Shown here one piece after another: positions 1 to 9,174 of a stretch of 64,000 nt of DNA. The stretch's first letter is position 1, and the number at the start of each line of letters is the position of its first letter. The position numbers and the translations under genes were made by a program. The notes beneath the pieces were generated by a model. That model saw only the letters and a program-made list of their open reading frames with translations, was not told where the DNA came from and searched no databases. Source of the DNA: Arthrinium phaeospermum (lineage: Eukaryota; Ascomycota; Sordariomycetes; Amphisphaeriales; Apiosporaceae); contig QYRS01000008.1 of the NCBI GenBank assembly GCA_006503535.1, forward strand, positions 124,001 to 188,000, written 5' to 3'.

Positions 1-1547
1 TTCTGGGCGCTCGAGGTCAGGTTGTAGTCGAAGTACGAGTTGTACTTGGCGCTCCACATGAGCGTGTACATGGCGGCAGAGCGCTTCTCGGCCGTTGCCG
101 TGAACCAGGCCGCGCCGGTCTCGTTCCCTGCCGCCTTCAAATACTCTGCAATGGTGACTTCGTTGGCGTAGATTATAGAGTTCAGATCCACGGGGACAAC
201 ATTGGCCGTGTTCAGCGACCGCAATGGAAAGTACACGTCATCAGCCGCATCCAGTGGGTTCTTCAGCCAGCGCGTCGTGTAGTCCCAGCCGGATTCCGCG
301 CCACTTGCCAAGTTTGCATATAACTCTGCTTTTTCGGAGCCACTCAAGGCATGGGTTTCGGGATAGATGATGCCCGAGGCGGCGTAGTATGAGCGGTTAT
401 TGGCCGTGACGTAGTCTTCCTTGTAGGACTCGGGCCTGGGCTCCGTGTTCTCCACGCCATAGTGATTCAGCGTGTAGGTTTGACCACCGGCTTGGATCTC
501 GACTGAGCGGTTCTGTGTCCAGAAGCTGTGCTCTTTCACCAGCAGGGGTACTGCGCGTTCCAAGATGCTGGTGTCGTTGGTATACTCGACGTAAGACTTC
601 ACCATCTGTGGGAGGACTGGTGGCTGCGACCTGTTGAGGTAGTATATCCTGGCACCATTGGGCACGAATCCAAACTCGTCAACTAGATCCAAAAAGTTCT
701 CAATCACGTTCCTAGCAGGGCGAGGTATCAGTATGACTAATAGTGTACAGACTCCGATCATGGTCAGGTTAGGAGACTGACTTGGATATTTCGGTAAAGC
801 TCCCGCCTGTCCGTAGCAGTCCTTGCAGGATCCAGTAGGAATCCCAGTAGTACGGCTCTCTGAAACGTCCGCCGGCCTGGAGGAAGTCAGCACAGTTCAG
901 AGGACAGCCCCGGTCAAACGAGTAAAGCTTGCTCGGGTTGAGACGATGGGGACGGGGTGGCGAGCACTCACAACTACGAAGGTCCTCTTGAGGGAATGAA
1001 GCTGTCGACACAGTCAGGGCAGTTGTTGGCCCCGACGTACTCTCTTGTCAGGTCAGGCCAGATCTCGATGACTTTCTGTGTGAACTCCCTGATGACTGTG
1101 TCATTGACCTTCTCCAGGAAGCCGGCATCCGTCGACAGCTGGTCCCTGGGGACGTCCCGAAGTTCGGAGCCGGCCTGGCCGAAGTAGGTCGAGAGAAAGT
1201 CATTGAGTTCAGTATTGTTGCTCAATGGCTTGGACAGGTTGCTGAAAGCGGCCACGACTTCATGTAAGGGCCGGAGAGTAGGACTAGTCGCCGTAGGTTA
1301 GGACACACGACCTTGCATCTCTTCGAGGGGGATGGGTGGGGGGGGGGGGTGGGGGTGCTTACAGATCGACAAAGGTCTTGGAGTCGGAAAACGGACTGGC
1401 CAGCTGGATGGCCTTGAGGATGTCGCCATGGCAGTACAAGGTCGAGTTGCATGGTGCTATAGTAGAGCCATTCTGGTAGAGGCCTGAGACTAAGGCCGGC
1501 GCCAGGGCTACGATGGCAGCCGCCGTAGCTAGTCGTAGACGTAGCAT
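1..1547 (-). CDS. secreted GH37 trehalase, 3' part missing, one frame break
   Basis: Hydrolyses alpha,alpha-trehalose to two glucose molecules. A start at 1547 gives a signal peptide (positively charged MLRLRL, then an Ala/Val/Leu core ending near residue 22), so it should act outside the cell or in the wall. Exons read 1363-1547, 972-1283, 876-782 and 711 to beyond base 1, with GT/AG ends and matching phases. The family start CNSTLYCHGDIL and the GH37 signature GGRFREPYYWDSYWILQGLL are present. The second signature (QWD...GW) would lie beyond the window edge. Exon 2 changes frame at about 992: the codons for DSFIP are in one frame and those for LKRTFVV in the next, as if one C were missing from a CCC run. 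Without that base the reading frame stops at about 974. Typical fungal secreted acid trehalases are GH65, so a signal-peptide GH37 enzyme is less usual; neutral GH37 Nth1-type enzymes lack a signal peptide. Confidence 0.88.
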
Positions 1548-2384
1548 GGCATAGGAAGGCGGAAGCGGGATGCGTGTAGGTTGGCCTCGGTAGGTATTGG
1601 AATCACAGACAGGGAGATCGTTTCGAAGGTATCGGGAAATGTATATTTCTATAGTACCCTCGTTTGAGGTCAGGTTGGGGGTTTATGTAGTAGTTAGTAG
1701 CACAGGGAGGCGACACATGGTGGTGATGGCACAGCCAGCCGTACTGGCCGACCCAACTTGGTCACGGATCTGCCGAGTAGCGACGCTCACTAGTGGGGTA
1801 ATGTGACGATGGATGGTGCATGGCGCTGCTTGTACGCCTGCATCGGGCTGGCCCAGTGCTGCAGTCGGCCTGCATCCGTATTGGAAGTCAGATGGCTGGG
1901 CGACATGGAAAGGCTAGATGATGGCCTATGTACTTGACCCATTGCGCTGGGAGCCTGACCAGGATTTGCGGCGCCGTCCACTGTTAGTAACCTACAGTAC
2001 GGTGTAGGCCTAGCCTCTATCGGCAGCGTCGTTGCCTAGGTAGGTACCTAAGGTATGTACATGTATGTATTTATACTCCGCAGAAATCCTCCCCACGAAA
2101 ATCGAAAGGCTCCCCGCATCCGATCCATATCCCCTCTCTCCCCATCTACCAGTACAGGCAATAGGCAATATGTCGAGTGACGTGAGGCTGGGAATCCAAT
2201 TGGCCCCTGGCCCCTTCACTCACCGGGCAAGAGCTAGGTAGTAGCAGTAGCAGCAGCCGGCATGCGTCTTCTCTGCAGCCATGACGTCATAACGTTGTGC
2301 ATACGACAGTAGGGTAGGTCAATTGAGCGCATCCGATTTCAATTGAATATAGAAATAGTTTGAAGCGTGCAGGTGGGTTTCTAC
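1548..2384. other. intergenic spacer, trehalase promoter side
   Basis: No gene is supportable here. It holds the presumed promoter and 5' leader of the trehalase gene and the 3' flank of the threonine aldolase gene. A TAGGTA-type tract lies near 2036-2056. Short open frames have no domain or splice pattern. Confidence 0.6.
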
Positions 2385-3645
2385 CTAGGCTTTGTATACA
2401 TGTACTCCCGTGTCGTTGGCATGCTTGGGACCGAGCTTGGGAGGAGTGCTCCTCTCCGCGGCCACCTGCTTGAAAACCTCGGTCAACTTCTGGATAGCCC
2501 CTTGGCCAACCTGATAGTGCGTGATGATGCGGTTGCCGGACAACTTGAGCCCACGCTGGGCGCCCAGCTCGGTGAACCGCTCCCCGCTGCAGCCCATCGA
2601 CTCCAGGTCGAGCCAGAGCATGTTGGTGTGCACCGGGTATAGCATCTTTCCCCCCATCTCAACCCACAGCTTCTCAACCCGCTTGGCCGTGGCGTGGGAC
2701 TCCTTTAACAGCCCCCCTTCGCCGTTGGGGCCGGCGCCGAAAGTGACGTCGACGGCAACTCTTGCCGCTGCCGTGACGACGCCCGACTGTCGCAGCCCTC
2801 CGCCGATGGATTTGCGCATCCACCGAGAGTGCTTGAGCACCTCCTTGGGCCCGACAATGATGCTGCCTATGGGGGCTCCGAGCCCCTTGGAGAAACAGAG
2901 GTTCACCGTGTCAAAACACTCGGCAAAATCCTGTAGGGAACCGCCGCCCGAGGCAACCACCTCCCAAAGCCGGGCACCGTCGCAGTGCATCCGGATGCCA
3001 TGCTCCCGGGCCCACGCTGAGATCCGCCGGACCTCTTCCAACGGCATGATCATGCCCCCGAGGGTGTTTTCCAGGCTGATGACTCTCGTGGGACAGTCGT
3101 GAACATTGTCGCCTATGCATGCATGTTCCTTGACGTCTTCCAAGGTCAAGTGGATGCCATTGCGAGGAACCACGGCTTCAACCATGGCCTGCGAAAGGGA
3201 TGCGACCCTAGTAGAGAGAGAGAGAGAGAGAGGTAAGTATCAAGTGTCGACCGGCAGAGCTATATGCATGTATGTTACACATCAGCACACATCAGTGGGA
3301 AACGTACCCTCCAGCCTCGTATCTGATTATGTGAGAGCGGTGATCGCACAGCACACTGTGCGGTGGCTGCACCAGCAGGGAGCGAAGAGCCAGTTGGTTT
3401 CCCATCGTGCCCGACAAGACGAACAATCCGGCCTCTTTGCCCGCCAATGCCGCAACGTGAGCCTCGAGGTCTATGGTTGTCCTATCCTCGTTGTACACGT
3501 CGTCATCCAGAGTTGTCACAGAGATGGCCGCCAGCATGGCGGCGGTCGGTGTTGTCTGGGTGTCACTCCTCAGGTCCAATGCCGCAGCCCCTCCATGCCC
3601 GACCCAGGTGGCCGACACGCCGTTCTGGCCGTTTGCCTGGTCCAT
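2385..3645 (-). CDS. GLY1: L-threonine aldolase (PLP, beta-eliminating lyase family)
   Basis: PLP enzyme that cleaves threonine or allo-threonine to glycine and acetaldehyde. Two exons, 3308-3645 and 2385-3207, join in phase (GTACGT donor, CTAG acceptor) to give 386 aa, close to the usual fungal length. Visible family features are LDLRSDT near the N-terminus, the glycine-rich LSGTMGNQLALR segment, HCDGARLWE (cofactor Asp) and FSKGLGAPIGS, whose Lys is the expected Schiff-base residue. I chose the ATG at 3645 because LDLRSDT then falls about 20 residues in. The frame stays open to an ATG at 3960, adding 105 Arg/Ser/Pro-rich residues with few acidic residues, which could be a mitochondrial targeting extension. 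The intron contains an (AG)n tract that reads as a polypyrimidine (CT)n tract directly before the acceptor. Confidence 0.92.
3214..3232. repeat. (AG)n microsatellite in the threonine aldolase intron
   Basis: Pure AG dinucleotide run. On the coding (minus) strand it is (CT)n next to the splice acceptor, so it probably serves as the polypyrimidine tract. Confidence 0.85.
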
Positions 3646-4749
3646 TGTAAGTGAAGGTGTGGTTGTTGGCGCAGGAGCAGTACGAAGGCGCCGAGACGGG
3701 CTGGTGGCAGGCCGAGGTATTAATGGGGACGCTGCTAGGTGCGGGGAAGAAGGAGGCGGCAGCCGAGGCCGGCGTTGCTCCGGCCTAGACGATAGGGCGC
3801 GGCGGGTGACGCCGCTCCACAGCTGTGACTGGTGGCCACGATGCGACGAAAGCTTCGGTCGAGCTCGACATGGCAACCTTAATTCCAGTGGCTGTAAGGT
3901 TGAAGAGCAGAGCGCCGGACTACAGCGACCGGCATGCTTAACTACTTGTACAGTACTCATCTTGGCTCAAGCTCGGGCGACGATCCCCGACCTATGTTAT
4001 ACTCGGCAACTAATATAGCAATGGGGGGGGCACGTTAGATTAATAGAACAGGAGAAGTGCGAGTGGGAGAATGGGTAGATGGAGAGACGAAGCTATGTAC
4101 AGTAGTAGGTAGATGAGAGGAGAGGCTTGGCATCCATCCAGCTTACTTACTGGTTGGGGCTCTTGGGGTCTTGGGGTCTTGGGGGCTCCAATTGCAATCA
4201 ATTGATTGCAATTGCTCTTATTATTCCCCCCTGAAGAAACCAAGACCGGCGCTAGCTTCAACAAGGTTAGGTACACAGCGGCATTGCACTTGCTTTAAAT
4301 TTCAATCATTGGGTGTCATGCCATCTACAGTTTGATTGGATTCGATTGCAGATAAATACATGTACCTACATTGCATAGGAAAATCACCATGGCAAGAGTG
4401 TTGCTTTGCTCAAGGTCTTTGCTTACATGCCTGCATCCAGCATCCAGCCGATGGTATATACCTACCTACCTAGCCTTATACGAAACTAAGTAATCCGGTG
4501 ATTCCTAGCAACCTGTCTGTCTGTCTTGATTCCGGTCTTCTTTCCATTCTCACGGCAGTACCTACTCACGGTCGCCTTCTACCTGCTAGTTTCCTCGTCT
4601 AGCCTGAACTGAATTAGCTGGCCAGTAACCCCCCCGACCAGAACCCCGACTGCCAGACCACCTGCAGACCCCCGTCCCGTCTCCAAAACTTTGCGACGTC
4701 GTCGGTCTCGCAATGCCGCAGCAGCACCCACAGTAACTGCCATCCCATC
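3646..4749. promoter_or_regulatory. divergent promoter region, threonine aldolase / GT17 gene
   Basis: Spacer between two divergent genes, so both promoters must lie here. Part (3646-3960) may be coding if the upstream aldolase start is used. Around 4150-4185 there is a short GGGGTCTT repeat, and 4190-4216 has imperfect inverted CAATTGCAATC/GATTGCAATTG sequence. No TATA box can be assigned with confidence. Confidence 0.4.
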
Positions 4750-5848
4750 ATGCGCGCCCCGAGGTGTTTAGGTTTAGACAGGCGGTCGGCCCCGAGACTT
4801 ATAGCTGGCCTGATCTTCAGTTTCCTTCTGTTGACTTGGCTCAATCCGGCCTGGACAGATCGGACGGTCCACCGCGTCAACCGCTTCGACCCGCATCCCC
4901 AGGCTGGAGAAATACATGGGCTCTGCAAGCAGCATGGATGGGCCCCCTTCAGGCCACGGGGCTCGCCTGCCCGCCCGAGAAAGGTCTACGATCTTCTGAT
5001 GGTCAACACGGAGCTCGACTGGCTGGAGATCCGCCTGAATACCACCTATGACTTTGTCGACTATTTTGTTGTCGTCGAGTCGCCAAAGACCTTCACCAAC
5101 CACGACAAGCCTCTTGTCATCAAGGACAACCTGGACCGATTCGCCGCCTACCGGGACAAAATCATCTATCACACCCTGGATATCCCCCCAGGCTTCCACT
5201 CGGATCGAGCAAACCCTGCGTGGACTGGGAGGACCTCCAGCGCAATGCCATGTACGATCAAGTACTGCCCCGGCTCCAGGGCCCGCAGGCCCCGGAGGAG
5301 GGCGATGCCATTGTCGTGGCCGACGTGGATGAGATTATCCGTCCTGAGACCCTGGTCCTTCTCAAATCATGCAGCTTCCCCCGCAGGCTGAACCTCCGGA
5401 GCCATTTCTACTACTACAGCTTCCAGTTTATGCACAGGGTGTGCAATGGTCGCACCCTCAAGCGACGTACTACCAAGGTTGGCGGACCATCTTACCGGTG
5501 AACCTCCGGAACGGCGACGGGAACCTGCCGCCCCTGGTCAAGCTGGAGACTGCGGACCTGTGGGACGCGGGTTGGCACTGCTCGTCCTGCTTTTCCACCA
5601 TCGAGGAGCTGCTCACCAAGATGTCCTCCTTTTCCCATCAGTGGATGAACCACGAGCATTATCGCAACCGGGAATGGATCGCAGAGCATATCCGGGAGGG
5701 CAAGGATATATGGGAACGGCCAGGGCAGGAATATGACAAGATCGAAAACAATCAGGACGTGCCCAGCATTCTGCTCGACCAAGAAGGAAGATTTGGATAC
5801 CTGATGAGGCGAGACGGACCCAGCGCGGGATTCACGGATTACCCCTGA
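4750..5848 (+). CDS. GT17-type glycosyltransferase (MGAT3-like), two frame breaks
   Basis: Resembles glycosyltransferase family 17, whose known animal member adds bisecting beta-1,4-GlcNAc to N-glycans; the fungal role is not established. The N-terminus has a short basic stretch then a hydrophobic segment (about residues 16-33), fitting a type II Golgi membrane protein. Conserved blocks are YDLLMVNTELDWLEIRL, YFVVVESPKTFT, QRNAMYDQVLP, the DxD-like VVADVDEI and WHCSSCF. These blocks sit in three successive frames with no intron signals between them. The first break is at 5223 (TGG then GAC share a G) and the second at 5438 (AGG then GGT share a G). Adding one base at each point would give about 366 codons ending at the TGA before 5849. 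It is either a pseudogene or the victim of two base-calling deletions. Confidence 0.85.
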
Positions 5849-7574
5849 TCTTGCACCAGAAACAGCATACTCGTACATACTGTAAGATGATAGAACAAAT
5901 ACCACACGCCCAAGCGAAAATGGATGGCTGCAGTTCTTGTCTTGGATGTGTTTGCCCTGTCCCTGCACCTGCTGGTGGGTGACGGCAATTAGGACTGTGT
6001 CACGATGGCAAACATCGGTGTGCCGAATCAGGTTGGTTTGTGTTGCAGCACTCTGTCGAGTGCAACATACAGTAGACAGCTCTAGATGGAATTGTCGCTG
6101 CTTTCGAGGGAACGCAAGTCACAGAATGTGGATTAAGGCTCAGAACCTTCGTCAAGGTGTACCCGTGGCACGATTTGATGCATGTCGCAGCTGAGGGGAG
6201 TTGACGGAGGACAGGTTCGGTCGCTTTGTCGGAATATAAGTTGCACTTGGTTTGCAGCGGCAATATCTTCTAGAACCCCAACACGGGACACCGATAAGAT
6301 GCTCGCAATTCCGTGCTGGCATCGGCATTGTAATGAGAGCGCAGAGAGACCGACCAATGATTGGAAAAGCGACAAGAAGCGTAAGAGACCGGGCCGGCAT
6401 GCCACTGTTTGTGATTCTCACCACGTCGTTCTAGACATCGGCCAGCAGGGGCAACTTTGGCCTCACGTGCGACAACGTCGCGCTCAACGACAAAGATGTC
6501 GAGCTATGGGGGCTCTTTACATTCTGATTGGTACCAGAGTGTCTCGCTTTACCTGTTACGGCTTCTTTCCCTTTGGGTTCAAGACCGAGGCTGGACCTGC
6601 CTGTCATATGGCTGATTTCGGAGACGAAGGACTAGGCCCAGTGTGATACCCGCCACCCGGGAGAAAGAAGAAGCTGGGCACTGCCCCCTGTTGAGATTCA
6701 ACAGGGGAAAGGGGGGACGGAGTGAGAAAGACTGACCACGGGGACTCTGACATGAGGATCTGAGACACCATCGCCTTTGACCAACGGTCCACACACAGGT
6801 GCCTGGGCAATGACTAAGGTATATTGGTTTCAGAGAAGAAGTGAGTTGACTCTCTTAGTCTTGACGACGACGATGACCGACTCCCTCAACTCGACGGGCT
6901 GAACAGCAGGGAATTCCTTGTGAAGGGAAGTTGTACAGGAACAGGCTGCAACTGCTGTCGAAGCAGGGAGAGATGACCCTAGCCTACAATGCGCGTGCCC
7001 CAACGGCGATGGCAGTGGGAACGTCACTTGGTCGGACTCGTTGCCGCATCTAGGCCAGCAGCACCTTGAAGGGACCGTCGACGGGGAGTGAGTAGGGTAC
7101 TAACCGTCTGTCGAGGAGAAGATGGCTACTTACAGTGGCATCGGCAGCGAATGCAATGCTTAAGGGAAGGGACGAGGTGACTGTGAGGTGGCAGTGAGGT
7201 AAGGGAAGAAAGAGGGCTTGATGGCTGACCCAGTATCTGTGTAAGCTGGAGGGTTGGGATGGAGGATCCTCACCTCAGCAACTGCGCTTCACGATACATC
7301 ATTAGTTGATAATCTGCATCACTTTGATTGACTACCTTTCCTTACCTGTCGGGTGCTTTTCATACATTCCGCATAGATTTGTCCCGGTTTCCTGCAACAG
7401 TCCGGTAGCAAGCACGCACTGCACCACCATATTTTCTGCATTCTTGTAGTCGACCTGCTCCTTCTTCCTGACCTCTTCCACCCGTCTTCCTTATTTCACC
7501 TCTGCACAACATCTCTCCACACCAATACACCAACCAATACACCATCAACATCCACACGCGAATCCCGAATCACC
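5849..7574. other. intergenic spacer
   Basis: No gene is supportable. The last 200 bases before the lectin gene (7380-7574) are CT-rich and probably form its promoter and 5' leader. The open frames at 6182-6646 and elsewhere show no family motif or splice structure. Confidence 0.55.
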
Positions 7575-8115
7575 ATGAAGCTCTTCGCCGCCACCCTTGT
7601 CTGCCTCCTTGGCGTCCTCGGCCTCGTCGAGTCGCAGGGCTTCCTCGGCAACTGCACCTGGCAGTCCGCCAACCTGACCGGCAGCTTCCTTGGCATGTAT
7701 TGCAACGACGACGACATCGCCGACTACGGATACCAGTGGACCTGTACGTTACTGCATCCTTTACCCGGCCACTTCCCTCCCCCTCCTCGACCCAACACGC
7801 ACACGACTTGCTCGCTTTCACAGCTGCCAGAATCTAACAGTCTTGAAAACGCCAGGGTTCGACATCAATCCCTGCCTGATCAACAACGGCGGCCAGCTGG
7901 TCCCCTACGATAAGTGAGTTCCTGTTGCCCCGTCGCTCTATGCATACAGAAGAGCAACAGCTGACCTGCCGATCCCCCACAACAAAGCGGCAACTTCATG
8001 ACCAGCTGTACCAACCTGAACTTCACGGCCACCAACCTCACCTTCGCTCTGACGGCCCAGTGCTCCGACACGAGCAGCCACTTCGTCCCTGCCGCCTACG
8101 ACTTGAGTAAGCACC

Positions 8116-8152
<37 letters not shown>

Positions 8153-8334
8153 CTCGTGCAACTGTGTGCCACGCAAATAAACCTGCCTACTGACCAAGTC
8201 GTCGTGCCCATTACATAGATCAAGTCCTCTGGAACCACAACGGAACTCTGGGCTGCTTCGAGCACCATGGTAATGCGACCGAATGCGGCCCGCAGTGCGA
8301 CCCCGGTTTCGTCGTAATCCCGGATCCGTCGTAA
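7575..8334 (+). CDS. secreted cyanovirin-N homology (CVNH) lectin
   Basis: Small secreted sugar-binding protein of the CVNH family; fungal members bind mannose-type or other glycans. Four exons, 7575-7743, 7856-7913, 7988-8106 and 8219-8334, keep phase and encode 153 aa. Residues 1-20 form a signal peptide (MKLFAATLVCLLGVLGLVES). The mature part has the two-fold CVNH pattern: GNCTW...LTGSFLGMYC...DINPCLINNGGQLV, then GNFMTSC...LTAQC...YDLNQVLWNHNGTLGCF. There are several N-x-S/T sites. A Cys-containing tail (NATECGPQCDPGF) follows the second repeat. Intron 3 carries a 34-base C run. The call rests on the repeat architecture; the ligand cannot be told. Confidence 0.9.
8117..8150. repeat. C34 homopolymer in intron 3 of the CVNH gene
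   Basis: Thirty-four consecutive C on the plus strand, a few bases inside intron 3, between the donor at 8107 and the acceptor ending at 8218. The length is unlikely to be exact in any assembly. Confidence 0.95.
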
Positions 8335-9174
8335 CCTGATCGGCTTCCTTCTGCCAATACCTCCCCGCTTAGGCCTGGCCAAAGGTGGTATGGGTTCTTG
8401 CCCGGAGGAAGTGGTGCCATCATCTCTGAGGAGAGCGAGTTGGTGACACGGACAAGTGGACTGTCTTAAGTACTCTCTAGCTGGATGCGTTACTTTGAGA
8501 AGTCATGGTTGGGCTGCGAAACAAACACAGAAAGTCCGAGTCGCCGCGTGCAAACATACATGGAACCCCTTCGTACTGAATGAATAGCGCAAGTTCTGGC
8601 CCTATTTGATTTCCCGGCCCGTCCTTCTCATTACCTCTTCTCTATGGTGATTTTAGCCTGTCATTGAGGTTGAGTGAGTCGGCTCCCCTACATAATGGGG
8701 CTCTTCGGTGTCCATCTAGCCTTGATATTGCCGATAGGTCGAGTAGCCTTGAATCTATCTATATGTACACCTCCCAAGTAGACGGTAGATCCGCCTACCT
8801 CTCTCTTCTTCCCATGGCCATAAATCATGCAAGAACGCATGTGCAAGGGCACGAAATATGTCCATGCCGCAGTTTTGTTCACGCTGACGCTCAAAATGCT
8901 TCCAATATTGGCATGATGCCCCTTTCGACGCAATATATCCGCCCATATGCTGAAATACTCAAACAACTCGTCCACACCCGTATGCAAACGCTTATCAGCT
9001 GCGTGGTTGCGCTTGAGAGGCAGCTGGGCCCTCATGGAAAATGCGGCAGGCGACGCTCCATTTGTTGACTCCGAGAAACGCCAGAAAAACCAAAAAGACT
9101 CTGTCTTCATTCGTCATCGTAGTCGTAATAATCCTGCTCCCAAGATTGTTCTATCCCTCTCCCTTCTACCCGGC
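8335..9174. other. convergent intergenic spacer
   Basis: Lies between the 3' ends of the CVNH gene and the Sel1-repeat gene, so it holds both 3' untranslated regions. No other gene seen. Confidence 0.6.
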
